Assembly (NCBI RefSeq): GCF_001540865.1
Contig: NC_033641.1
Location: 1,883,722 to 1,947,721 of the forward strand
DNA from: Ananas comosus
Lineage: Eukaryota; Streptophyta; Magnoliopsida; Poales; Bromeliaceae
DNA: 64,000 nucleotides
Direction of reading: 5' to 3'
Below the pieces are notes generated by a model. That model ran no database searches and had not been told where the DNA came from. It saw only the letters and a list, made by a program, of their open reading frames with translations. Position numbers and translations under genes: made by a program. Of the stretch, positions 45,209 to 56,125 are shown piece by piece. Within the stretch, counting starts at the first letter, position 1. The number at the start of each line of letters is the position of its first letter.

Positions 45209-46079
45209 TCTATACTATATATAAAAGTACGTATTTCAAATTTGGGTCTGTCGACAGATCCATTTTCTGGCAGGAAAAAAATATTAATTCCTCTTTTCTT
45301 ACGTAAAATAAAATAAATAACGTAATAAAACAAACTTTTAATTTCTATTTATTTCTAAAGTAGAAAAAAATATACTTATCCAAATTTTTGCCAGCTAAAA
45401 GATATCTACTGTGAATATATATTTTAATTAAAAATTTATTTAATTTTTTATCTCTAAAATAGAAAAAAAAAATTATGCTTATCCAAATTTTTGTCATAAT
45501 ATCTACTGTAAATCTATATTTCAATTCAAAATTTAAAATTTTGGGACTATCAATAGATTACAATAGAAATAATTTGAAAGATAGATTTGTTGATAAATTT
45601 GTAAATCATATTTTTGAATAAATATAATGTACAAATTTATGATCAATTTGTAAAAAATTATCTCAAATAAGAACGAACGATTATGATCAATTTGTTAAAA
45701 AAAAAATATTTATACCTATCTATAACTTCAATTCTACGAACGGTTATAATCAATTGGTTAAAAATATTAAAAATAAAAATAAATTGGTACATTCAATCGG
45801 TTAAAAAGTAGCACTTAATCTATTTATTTTACATTAAAATTTAAATTTGAGTTTAAATTGTAAATTAAATTAAATTTTTAATTTTTGATATCAAATCTAT
45901 ACATTTATTTTATATTAAAATTTAAATTTGATATTGTAAATATTTTCTAATAAAATATAACATATAAATTTAGAAAATATTTTATTCTAAATTTTTGAAT
46001 AAATATGATTTACAAATGTTTATAAATTTAAACTAAATTAAAATAATTATTACGTGCAGTTGTACGTACGTTCAACTAG
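45209..46079 (+). mobile_element. Non-autonomous Helitron (871 bp)
   Basis: A at 45208 is followed by TCTATACTATATATAAAAG. The 3' end has a hairpin (TACGTGCA / TGTACGTA) about 10 bases before CTAG at 46076-46079, followed by T. Both junctions obey the A|TC...CTRR|T rule. The interior is AT-rich without genes. It lies about 290 bp upstream of the reductase start codon. Confidence 0.8.
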
Positions 46080-46095
46080 TATATATATATATATA

Positions 46096-46246
46096 AAATC
46101 TGACTGGGATACAATCGATAGCATTAAGCATTTGGTGCTATCAAATTTTCTGCCATTAGATTTAATCCTTTAACCATTTTTATCCATTAGATTATATTAT
46201 TAAACTAATAACTTACTCAACCTTATTGGGACCACACCATTCTAAT
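46096..46246. mobile_element. Truncated fold-back MITE (family M) at the reductase promoter
   Basis: CTGACTGGGATACAATCGAT, AGCATTTGGTGCTATC and ACTTACTCAACC match the left half of the copy at 37566. The right half is missing; the sequence breaks off at ACCACACCATTCTAAT, immediately before the TATA region of the reductase gene. Confidence 0.65.
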
Positions 46247-46249
46247 GGA

Positions 46250-46298
46250 AGATATATATACAACCAAGCAGGCACCCCCACTCTCACAACACCCTACC

Positions 46299-46351
<53 letters not shown>

Positions 46352-46372
46352 AAGCTAAAGAGAAGTAGATCC
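46250..46372 (+). promoter_or_regulatory. Core promoter and 5' leader of the reductase gene with 45-bp poly(A) run
   Basis: A TATA-box-like GATATATATACAACC at 46251-46265 would place transcription start near 46285. The leader contains an uninterrupted run of A from 46305 to 46349, 23 bp before the ATG. Promoter assignment is inferred from spacing. Confidence 0.5.
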
Positions 46373-49300
46373 ATGGCGGCGGAGAGCTCGGCTGGAGCGG
46401 CGGTGCGGCGGATGCGGCTGGGGTCGCAGGGGCTGGAGGTGTCGGCGCAGGGGCTGGGTTGCATGGGCATGTCGGCGTTCTACGGGCCGCCCAAGCCGGA
46501 GGCCGACATGGTCGCCCTCATTCGCCACGCCGTCCGCTCCGGCGTCACCTTCCTCGACACCTCCGACGTCTACGGCCCCTTCACCAACGAGATCCTCCTC
46601 GGCAAGGTCCACATAAAATAATAACTCTTCTTCTTCTTCTTCTTTATCTTTATCTTTCCCCATATCTACTCCAGTTAGTTCCTTCTTGTTTGGGGTTCAA
46701 GAATGGTAGAGGAGGCGAGGCCCCTTTACTATAGACCATTTCAAATTATTATATTTTATTTAGGGTATCTATCATATTTCAAAAAGTTTCGCATTTACTT
46801 TCTGTGACTTAATTCCTATTTTACCAAAAAAATGCTTCTATGTTAAATAGGATGGTAAAATAAAATTTTAGTTTATAACTATAGAATAGTAAAATGAAAA
46901 ATGCGCTAAACTACTGGAAGGTAAAATTGTGCAAACTCGTTGGCTCAAATGAGCCAGCATTCTGTCCTATGGCAGGAGGCCAAGTGGGCCGAATTACGTT
47001 CGATTTATTTGGGTTGAGTTATGTTCGAAATGGTGTAAGGCTGGATGGGCCGAGCCATAAACGAGACTCGTGGGCGCTGTATCTGTACGCTTTAAGTGAA
47101 GCTTTTGAGATTAATGGTTAGCGCCAACGATCCGACACAACTTTTGCACCGTAAGATGGTAAAGTGAAAGTGAGCTAAACCGAGTTCATGGGATGACAAA
47201 GTAAAAATTAGCTAAACCACGAGGCAATGTGAAGTTCACTGTTTGTTTTTTTGTTTTTTCTCTCTCTGTATAGTCTAGGTAGTTCTTGTTTGGAGTTCAA
47301 GAATGGTAAAAGCAAAATGCATGGAGGAGTGGCCCCTCAACTATAGGCCATTTCTGATTTTTTTTTTTTTATTTTGTTTTATTTCTGATATGAGTTATTT
47401 TAGTCAATTAACTTGGAGACTATATGGAATTTATTATTCCATCTAGTTTAATAAAGTGATTTTAATTTTTTTTTTTTTTTGAAGTAGATAAAATTGAAAC
47501 AATTGACGGCTGGTAGCTAGCATAGCCATTAAATTTAACAAAACTTTTAACTTAGCTTACTTGAAAAAAAACTTAATTAAAAAGATGGGAAGTTATTAAG
47601 AAGCCAAAAAAAAAAAGAAAGTAAATTGAGGGGATCTATTTTAATGGAGATTTTTATTGAATATATTGATGATTTTATCAAATTTAATAGTTTTAGTTAT
47701 ATTTTTAGCAAGTAAATTTGAGATAATCTAACAAGATAATAATATAAATTAATCAGGTTAACTTAAAAAGTGTCAATCAAATTTTTGAGGGGGCCTATTT
47801 CAAAATAGCCTTTAGTTGTTGAGGGAGTCCCAGTACATTTTTACCTTCCTCAAGGAAAAATTGGAATTGGGCTTATTTTCTGATGCATATCAAGTGTTTG
47901 ATGAAATGCTTCACAGGCTCTGGAAGACGGAATGAGGCAGAAGGTGGAGCTGGCCACCAAGTTCGGGATCCGATACAGCAACGGGGTGAGGGATATCTGC
48001 GGTGATCCTGCGTACGTGCGGGCCGCATGCGATGCGAGCTTGCAGCGGCTCGGCGTCGACTGCATCGACCTCTACTATCAGCATCGGGTCGACACTCGCG
48101 TGCCCATCGAGGTCACGGTGAGTTTACAAAACATTAGAAATGCTACAAAGATGCATGTTCGTACTATACATATTTTCTTGGCTTGGAGTATAATATTTGG
48201 GAAGGTTGTTGGGTGGAGTATTTTGGGTGTTAGGTGAGAAATCCACAGGTAGTAGAACATGTTTATGGAAGTGGGATCCATGTTTCTGATTGGTATCATT
48301 CCAAATATATAGATAGATGCTTTGTGTGCTTTTATATGTATGTCATGCAATTTTCTTGAGGTTCGCGGGGAGCTTGCGACTTACTAAACTTTTTTGGGAA
48401 ATTTCTATGTAGGTCTTTGACTTTTAAGCCAATTTAGAAAATGTTCCAAACTTTTCATCTTTTTTATATTAATACTTTTTAAAGTTTTTCTTCCGAAAAA
48501 AATCCCTGCTGAGCATTTTTTCAGTAGAATTTAAGGTTTTCTGCTAGTTTTCTTATCTTTTATTATAGTCTTACCTTTTGAATTTTTGATGTGTAATGAT
48601 GTTTACGAAGCTAAATCTAGGAACAAAAGGGGTTAGATGTATGTACAAGTGTTAATAATATATTCCTAGACTAAAAAAGAATGTTTGGTAGATTTTTATG
48701 AAAGAAAAAACTAGAAACTTAGAAATTTATTCAAAAAGATGAAAAAGTTAAAAGAACTTCAAAATTATTTGAAAATTGAATAATTAGTTTTTAAACTAAA
48801 TTATTTATAAACTAAATAATTTATAGTTGAATTTGTGATGGATTATTTCCAAGTAATGGCCCACAACAGTAGAAGCTTTTTAGTTAGGGTAGATCTTGCT
48901 AACGACGGTATTTGAAATTATCTTTACTAAATGAACTTTTAAATTACCCTATTAATTCTTAGAACACCCTATACTATCAAGCTCATTGTGAATGGTAATA
49001 TTTTAGTGGAAACAACATCTGAGCAAGATATCAAATACACAGTTATGCAAACAACACAAATCTCAATCATGACTCTACACACCTTATCTTAATATTGTTC
49101 TTCAATCTCTTTTAGGTTTTGTGATCATTTTTGTGTTAAGGGTTAATTTCATACGAGTCCCTGCAAATATAGTGAATTGCAAGTATATTCCTACAAAATT
49201 CAACTTTTATATATTGTTTCTGTAAAAGTTCTAATATTTTCAAATATATCCCTGCCGTTAGAATTCGGTAGAAAGATTTAGTTAATCATATGTTAAATAC

Positions 49301-50892
49301 TTAACCCTGATTAGTTTATGATATAACTTAGACATTTTTACCCTCTTATATTATACTATTGTGGATTTTAGAGGGATATATTTGTGATGACAAAATTGAC
49401 ATTTCACTTATTTGGTGTTTAAATATAAACAGTTCTCCAACGGTAACAACCAGAGGGACATACTTGAAAATATTAGAACTTTTGCATAGATAACATATGA
49501 AAGTTGAACTTTATAGGGATATATTTGTAATTCACTATATTTGCAGGGACCTGTATGAAATTAACCCTTGTTTTAAAGTTCTTTGATGTAATGATGCTGG
49601 TTAAATATTTGGCCTTCGGCCTATTTCCTTAACTATGCCTATACTGAAAAAACACATACTTTTTCCTACCACTAGATGGGGGAACTAAAGAAGCTAGTTG
49701 AAGAAGGGAAAATAAAATACATCGGACTCTCTGAGGCGTCTGCATCAACTATCAGGAGGGCACATGCAGTCCACCCAATAACCGCTGTTCAGTTGGAGTG
49801 GTCGCTATGGACGAGAGATGCGGAAGAAGATATAATTCCTACTTGCAGGTGCGCTTTATATTAATTTGTGAGCTTATTTCTCATAAATAACATTCGAGAC
49901 AAGATATGCTAGTTTTGTAACTGTTACCGTATTTTCGAGATTTCCAGAGAGCTTGGAATTGGAATTGTTGCATACAGTCCACTTGGTAGGGGGTTCTTTT
50001 CCAGTGGGCCTAAGATACTCGAAAGTCTGTCAGAGCGGGATTTTCGTAAGGTATATATTTTCTCACACAAGTTGGAGCATAGAGATATTTTGTTGTAATT
50101 AAGCTTATTCATAGGCTACTAACTAGTGTAGTATATATATTCCATAGAAATAAGTAATTGGTGATGGGCATATATAATATTTGTTCACAAGATTTTACCA
50201 ATATTTGCTTTCTTAATTTTTTTCTGCTTCCACTAACTTCCATCGTATAACTCTTTTCTCGATTTTCGACCCATGAATTGCTAATTAAATAATCATGAAA
50301 TGCCTTTATGTGAGATCTCAAGTAGCCCTATACATAAGATATAAGAGAGCTAAAAACTCTTAACCCGGCTTAAACATTTTGGATGGTAATTAGGCCAAAG
50401 AGGTTAAGAAAGTTAAGCGTATTAGGACGGGAGTAGTCCTAAGAATGAGTGACCTTCTGGGAAGTCGGGGTGTCACACTTTAAGTTCTTGTTTCTCAAAT
50501 GGTACATTTTATTAGACTGTGTCCATCTGTTAGTAAAAAGTGCAGAGTGCTTATTGCAGACTAATCCAAGATTTCAACCTGAGAATCTTGAAACCAACGC
50601 TCTCATATTCGAGCGTGTGAACGAGATGGCTGCGAGGAAAGGATGCACCCCGTCGCAGCTGGCGCTCGCCTGGGTTCACCATCAGGGGAGCGACGTATGC
50701 CCTATACCGGGCACCACCAAGATCGAGAACTTCAACCAGAACGTTGGAGCTCTATCGGTGAAACTCACGCCGCAGGAAATGGCCGAACTTGAATCGTATG
50801 CCGCGGCTGTGAAGGGCGATAGATATCCTAGTGGAATGAGTACATGGAGGAACTCAGAGACTCCTCATCTATCTTCGTGGAAAGGTGAGTGA
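46373..50892 (+). CDS. Aldo-keto reductase, AKR13 type (perakine reductase / auxin-induced PCNT115-like)
   Basis: Five exons: 46373-46606, 47917-48117, 49676-49848, 49948-50050 and 50560-50892. All introns are GT-AG and phases fit, giving 347 aa, the usual length for this plant group. It is a cytosolic-type NADPH-dependent (alpha/beta)8-barrel enzyme reducing carbonyl compounds; relatives include perakine reductase and the auxin-induced PCNT115 proteins. The substrate cannot be read from sequence. The catalytic tetrad is present: Asp62 and Tyr67 (LDTSDVYG), Lys93 (ELATKFG) and His134 (DLYYQHRVD). Other family landmarks are [54 protein letters not shown] and the cofactor-binding [15 protein letters not shown]. 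There is no signal peptide. The GC-rich exon 1 is typical of monocot genes. The stop lies in AAAGGTGAGTGA, which also resembles a splice donor, but relatives end near SSWK, so the stop is probably real. Intron 2 carries a Mutator MITE and intron 4 a Cassandra-type solo LTR. Confidence 0.94.
49140..49567. mobile_element. Mutator-type MITE, family 1, in intron 2 of the reductase gene
   Basis: GGGTTAATTTCATACGAGTC at the left and CAGGGACCTGTATGAAATTA at the right form near-perfect inverted repeats of about 80 bp. The flanking 9-mers TTGTGTTAA (49131-49139) and TTGTTTTAA (49568-49576) match at 8 of 9. This is the best-preserved of three copies. Confidence 0.85.
50309..50477 (+). mobile_element. 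Cassandra-type TRIM solo LTR with 5S rRNA-like module, in intron 4 of the reductase gene
   Basis: It starts TGTGAGATCTCAAGTAGCC and ends GGGGTGTCACA. The target duplication CTTTA is exact (50304-50308 and 50478-50482). From about 50415 it reads AAGTTAAGCGTATTAGGACG, then GAGTAGTCCTAAGAATGAGT and GACCTTCTGGGAAGTC, closely following the 3' half of plant 5S rRNA including the internal promoter. A 5S-like module in the LTR is the hallmark of Cassandra TRIMs. It lies in sense orientation. Confidence 0.85.
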
Positions 50893-51258
50893 TTATCTCT
50901 GCAGATTTGTAAGTTGGCAAATCGTTTGGCTTTCCAATTTGTGTGAACTGCTTGTTGCAACTGCACCTGTTGTGCTATTAAATATAAATATATCTCAAAC
51001 TCGAATACTGTGTATGGAATACTAATATGTGATTGCTTGGTGAATCTTGTGTTTAGACCAAGTTTTCATCATTGAGAATAAGAATAAGAGAAGTTTTGTT
51101 GCATTTCTTGCTTGGAAAAAGTTAGAATAAAACAGATTCATACTTGACTTCTGGTTGCGTTAATCAAGCCGAAGTTTTTGCCCAGTTTTGATTTCTTGTT
51201 TGCTGAGGCTATTCCAATTTTTTGTTATTTTCTTGGTAGTTGTTGAATTGTAGCAGAA
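50893..51258 (+). other. 3' flank of the reductase gene
   Basis: AT-rich sequence with AATAAG/AATATAAATATA-type possible polyadenylation signals near 50985 and 51080. No other gene. Confidence 0.4.
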
Positions 51259-52412
51259 CTAGTGTAGTAACCCGCGCGTTGCGGCGGATAGATACTATTA
51301 AAATAAATTTAATATCTAACTAATATATCAGAAGTTTGCTATTATTTTAAAAATAAAAAATAGTGTAAACATATTAGTTTCTTGCAAAAGTATATTAATT
51401 TGCTGAAGCTGATTAGTAACAAAATGTTCATAGAAAAATAATAAGTATGCAACCTATTGAGCCGAAAAGCAACATACTATTTGGGAGAGATTTAGATAAA
51501 AAATTTAATAAAAATTAACATTTTATAAATCAAATCAAAACAATCAAAGGGTTAAAACTTTTTTGTATAAGTTATATATTTATCCCTTCATTTTCTATAT
51601 AAGCTATGATACCCCTTCAAAAAAATGAAGATCTTTTTAGATCATATATCAATCTAATTTTGTAAACATTCTTATATTAGTTAATAAAAATAGTCATGGA
51701 AGCGGAAAAAAAGTAAGCATATGAAAAATTATATAATAAATATTTAAGAAACAAAAAGATATACAACCTAACACAATCTAATACAGTAAATATAATATAG
51801 AATTTTATTTTCGAAAAAAAATATAAAGAACAAAGAATAAAAAAAGAAAAAATAATAAAATTTTAACACAACAAACACATCAATTTGAATACCATGCAAC
51901 TAAAAAGAACTTGAAAAAACTAAATAAAGCTACCTAAGAAATTTCAACACTACAACATAAAGAATATGTAAATCTTTTAAAATAACTCCTGAAATTTGGA
52001 GGAAGTCTCGATTTGATGAAGATGGTAGAGCCAAGCTCGGCAAAGCAGCGTGCAAACTTATATTCCATCCACAGAACGTGCTCGATCTTGACCTCAGAGC
52101 TCATGGAGGAGGAAGAGAAAGTAGAGAAGGAGAGAAGGAGGCTATTCGTGGGATTCTATGATTTATGGTTTTAGATTAGGGTTAAGATGGGGGGACCATT
52201 AATTAAATGTTATGTGTGGAGGAAAGGCAAAGGGTTGGGTTAAGGTGAGTGGACCATTAATTAAACATTATGTACGGAGGAAAAGCGAAGGGTTAGGTTA
52301 AGGTGGGTGAACTATTAATTAGAAGGGTTGGTTTCGCAATATGAAGCCTAAAAGTGAAGGAAACACAGCCACGTGGTATTTTTTTTTTTGGGAATTAATG
52401 TATAGGTATAGA
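51259..52412 (-). mobile_element. Helitron-like element D
   Basis: CTAG at 51259 follows A and leads into TGTAGTAACCCGCGCGTTGC with a GC hairpin, matching the tip of element B. The far tip is the complement of TCTATACCTATACATTAATT ending at 52412, followed by T. The interior is AT-rich with a GA-rich stretch near 52100. No genes. Confidence 0.65.
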
Positions 52413-52837
52413 TATAGATATGAAATTGGAAAGCTATAACCATATGATAATTGTATATCTTTTGTACTAACATAGAGCTCAAGTTCCCCACCCTTGGACT
52501 GTTAGAGAAAAACTCAAAATTTGAACATCAAATTTATTTTATTTAATATTATTTATTTTTATTAATTATTAATTATATTATTTATTTATTTTATTTATTT
52601 ATTTATTACTTTTCTTGGTGCGAAAGAAAACACCTAATAGGATTTTCTTCTGTTCCGTTTTTTATGCCAAACGGGAGGGAACATGGGTTCTATTTCTTTC
52701 GCCTAACGGGAAAGAACGTAGTTTGACTCCCTCTTCCCTTTATATGCTACTCTTCTTTCCTTACAAATACAGAAGAAAGATATTAAGATAAAAAGATAAT
52801 CATCATTTCTTCATTTTTTTTTTTACTATTTTTTATG

Positions 52838-54110
52838 TTTCTCTTATTTATTTGGTGTTGAAGAATTCTCTGTTAACCTCCGCCACGATCTATAGACTAT
52901 CTTGAATTGGCTATCCAATCTTTCAGAGTTTTGATTTTATTATCTAATCTTTCAATTTATTTGATTTGAATCAATTAACGGCACTTTAACTTTAAAATTT
53001 TTGAATACATTATTTATCTTCACGGATTTAGTATTATGCTTTATATAATTTTCATAATTATAAATTTATTAAAATAAGTAATTAGCTTAAATTTTGAAGT
53101 CAAAGTGTACTTGACTGATTCAAATTTAATAAATGAAAGGATTGGGTAGTAAAAACAAAATTTTGAAAACATTTTGAAAGGTTGGTAGGCGATTCAAAAT
53201 GGTCGATAGTTCAGGTAAGTTTCGTACGAGTTTACCGATAAATTATAGTGTAACCTTAAAATATATATAGTTGGGTATAATTAACCCAAAAATTAGAAGA
53301 TGAGTTGTACGAATTACACTAGTTCTATTAAGATATGATTTTTACGGTCTCACCTGGCACAAGTTCAAGAAAACCTTAAGCAAATTCACGCCATAGTAAG
53401 ATAAGCAGAAAATAAAATCTGTTAAAAGCTTAATTTGGAAAGAAAATCGATTGTATAGTGTGTTATTTTACAGAGTTCATCCAATCACTCTAAATCGAGA
53501 CTATCAAACCAATTGCTTCATTTCATTGATTTAAAGATTATCCATTTGAAAAGAAGAAAAAAAAAAGAAGAAAATAAACTGAAGCATTAGTTTGATGAAC
53601 AGCATCAAACCCCTCCTCGTTCAATCTTTTTCTACGAGGAGCTCTTTATATATTTTTTTGGTTTCATTGGGGTGCGTCTACGTACACACATGGACTAATT
53701 TGGCTCAGTTGAAAGACCCACAATAATAAAATAATAGTTAAGGGACCTACGTGATGCTACGGGTAGTTATTTTAAAATTTAATTTTTAAAATTATTTACA
53801 AAAATCAATTTTAGAATAATTATGGAATGTTACAAACAAGTTACGGAACAATTTTAAATAAATGCAGCTATTTCCCCTAATATAGAAAATATAAGAAACT
53901 CTCTCAATAATAAGCTATTTTGAAATAATTATTTAACTTTATTAAATATTTTCTCATCTTGTTCTCTTTTGTTTGTTTTAATATAACTAATTTTGTAAAG
54001 TTATTTATGATATTTCTAATCATTTGACGGTTGCAAATGAAATTATTCATACTAATTATTCCAAATACGGCCACCTGTTTAAGGGGTAAATGGTGCAATC
54101 AGCACATCCA
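52838..54110. repeat. Large direct duplication, copy 1
   Basis: GTTTCTCTTATTTATTTGGT and more than 1.2 kb after it recur at 56126-57330. Differences include a 71-bp segment (about 53226-53300) absent from copy 2 and a few small substitutions. Both contain the hairpin CTCCTCGTTC...TACGAGGAG. No coding sequence is recognised. Confidence 0.85.
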
Positions 54111-54692
54111 AACAGATTCATATACTTGACTGTAAGGACTGAGATTTTTGACAGTGCAACTAAACTCTCTGTTGATGATGTTTATGTGTGTAATTTAATT
54201 ACATAAGCACTCGTCAAGTTTCAGGAGAAACTGAGCTAAAATGGAGAAGATACGCGATTTTTAGTTTTCACTTAAGTGAATAGTAACTCCGGTTTTCCGG
54301 AGAAGCCACGGAGTAGAGTTGGCTTCTGGTGCGTATCGGACTCCGTTCATATCAGTCCAATAACTCGTTTCGACCGGTTCAGCTATTCTGGAACCAATGG
54401 CACTGACGGATTTTAGNCTCCGCCCTCGGCTCGCGTCGGCGCCAGCGCCAGCCCACGCCCACCAGCGCCCGCTCGCACCCCGCGCCCTCGCCCGCGCCTC
54501 TGCCCTCGGCTCGCGTCCGTGCCAGCGCCAGCGCGTGCAATTATTGAGGAATAATATATCTTTATAGAATCTTTGAAATTAAGTTTTATTTTAGATTTAC
54601 TTCACACTTTAAATTAATTCTTTAGCAAATCAGACCATAATTGTAAGAATTTTTGTAATAAAGCTCTTGTCACGCTTTGTGTCCAGCCAAAT
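54111..54692. other. Unassigned sequence with a GC-rich patch after a single-N join
   Basis: Sequence at 54220-54415 is of mixed composition. After the N at 54417 comes about 120 bp of GC-rich sequence with repeated GCCCTCGGCTCGCGTC and GCCAGCGCCAGC words. CCTCCGCCCTCGGCTCGC also ends the contig at 57840, suggesting a related or misplaced piece. Confidence 0.45.
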
Positions 54693-55125
54693 TGTGAGAT
54701 CCCATATGGTCTTATATGTAACATATAATAATGCTAAAATTTTTAACCCAGCTATAATATTTTGGGTGGTATCTAGCCCCAAGAGGTTAAGAGAAAGTTA
54801 ATAGAGTTAAGCGTGTTAGGACTCGAGTAGTCCTAGGATGGGTGACCAATGGAAAGTGGGCCGTCACATTTGGTATCAGAGTCAATTATCAGTCGGAAGT
54901 GTGAGATGAGTCTCGACTGAACCAGGTTATACCGTGAGGAAACTGTTATAAAATGAGTCTCACGTCGCCTAGTAATTGCAAGTTTGAGCCTGATGAAGAC
55001 ATTAGGGTGAAGACATTAGGGTTTAAAGGGTTGGAAGAATATAAGACTCTAAATAGTTCTATATATAAGATATAATAGGGCTAAAACTCTTAATCCGGTT
55101 ATAACATTTTGGCTCAGTCACGTGT
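54693..55125 (+). mobile_element. Cassandra-type TRIM, partial (5' LTR, PBS, fragment of 3' LTR)
   Basis: The LTR is 54693-54868 (TGTGAGATCCCATATGG to GGGCCGTCACA). It contains AGTTAAGCGTGTTAGGACTC, GAGTAGTCCTAGGATGGGTG and ACC, closely matching the 5S rRNA internal promoter half. Two bases later TGGTATCAGAG (54871-54881) is the primer-binding site for initiator Met-tRNA. A short non-coding interior follows, and at about 55045-55125 a fragment resembling the start of the LTR (TATAAGATATAATAGGGCTA, AACTCTTAATCCGG). The 3' LTR lacks its 5S part. Confidence 0.78.
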
Positions 55126-55379
55126 AATAGTCTCGCCGAACAAAACGAAACCATCCACCAACCTGTGTAATACATATATAATATCAGTATAATAAAATAT
55201 CAGAGTAATTAATCTCTAAATTAAAATTAATACGATTACAACTCTCGAGTTTATAACCATAGTTATCCAAATATTACATGGCTCATATTTATACAAAAAA
55301 GTACCCGCTAGACCAACTAATGAATGATCTAGCTAACATGCGTTGGCTTTGCCGCGATCCCAAGCCTTACCAGCAGTAG

Positions 55380-55545
55380 GGCTGTAAACGAGACGAGCTC
55401 GAGCGAGCTGGAGCCAGCTCGAGCTCGGCTCGTCGTCTTCAAGGCCGGCTCGTGTTCGGCTCGAGCTCGTGACGAGCTCAAAAACTCTGGCTCGTGATCG
55501 GCTCGAAACTTAATCGAGCCGGCTCGTATTCGGCGCGTTAGCTCC
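55380..55545. mobile_element. GAGCTCG-rich MITE-like insertion in the SmB fragment
   Basis: TAGGGCTGTAAACGAGACGA begins a 165-bp stretch dense in GAGCTCG and CGGCTCG words, typical of a plant MITE with TAGGGCTGTAAACGAG ends. Only one end is clear. It replaces the SmB coding sequence after the Sm core. Confidence 0.5.
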
Positions 55546-55739
55546 TCACGCTCCTTGCCGGCCTTCTTCAAGCCCTTCACGAGGGGCAGCCTCCAGAACT
55601 CCTCGCAGTCGTCGAGCACGAGGTTCATGTGCCGGTGGAAGGCCATGGACTTGCCCACTAGCTGTCGCCCGTCCTGGATCGTCACGCGCATGCGGTAGTT
55701 GATGAATTGCAGCATCTTCGACCCCTTCGACATCGACAT
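55540..55739 (-). pseudogene. Truncated gene for spliceosomal Sm protein B
   Basis: From the ATG at 55739 the first 65 or so residues follow plant SmB: MSMSKGSKMLQFINYRMRVT, then QDGRQLVGK, MAF-RHMNLVL, DDCEEF and GLKKAGKEREE. SmB belongs to the Sm heteroheptamer that binds U snRNAs in the nucleus. The second Sm motif and the Pro/Gly-rich tail are missing because a repeat follows. The normally conserved Asp before RHMN in the Sm1 motif is His here (residue 35), and the LPP stretch is altered. The 5' side keeps a leader with AACCCTAA telo-box motifs and (CT)n. It is probably a non-functional duplicate of a 5' exon. Confidence 0.8.
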
Positions 55740-55890
55740 GGTCGCCGCGCTTGCTACAATTTCCCTCCCTCTCCGGACACAGGGGGCTTAGGGTTAGGGT
55801 TGTGGCCTTGTGGGTTAGGGTTGTGAGAGACATAGAGATAGAGAAAGAGGGAGGCGGTTGTGTGTGCGGTGCTTGTGCGAACCTAAGAGA

Positions 55891-55923
<33 letters not shown>

Positions 55924-55930
55924 GTGGGCG
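55740..55930 (-). promoter_or_regulatory. Leader of the SmB fragment: telo-boxes and (CT)n tract
   Basis: On the minus strand AACCCTAACCC occurs near 55787-55800 and 55815-55823. A (CT)n run lies at about 55885-55923. Both are common in leaders of plant genes for translation and RNA processing. Confidence 0.45.
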
Positions 55931-56125
55931 TGTCATGTGTGTGTGCGACTGTGTGAAAATGATAGGAAAAATGCTAATTAGGGTTAGAACTTAGGAATAG
56001 AAAGAGTACTTATTTCATGGGCCTATGGGCCATGAGTGAAAATAAAAAATTCTAAATATAAATGGGCCTATGGGCCTCTTTTATAAATAAGCTAAAATAT
56101 TTTAAAAAGTTGGGCTAAAAATTTN

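Noticed and set aside
46355..46663. Minus-strand open frame opposite exon 1 of the reductase
   Set aside because: Shadow of the GC-rich exon 1. The plus-strand protein carries the family motifs.
50415..50470. 5S rRNA gene
   Set aside because: Only the 3' half is present and it is embedded in an LTR with TG...CA ends and a 5-bp target duplication. It is a Cassandra-type element.
53610..53642. CTCCTCG...CGAGGAG hairpin as a microRNA or bacterial-type terminator
   Set aside because: The arm is only about 8 bp, too short for a plant microRNA precursor, and there is no bacterial context. Its presence in both duplicate copies only reflects the duplication.
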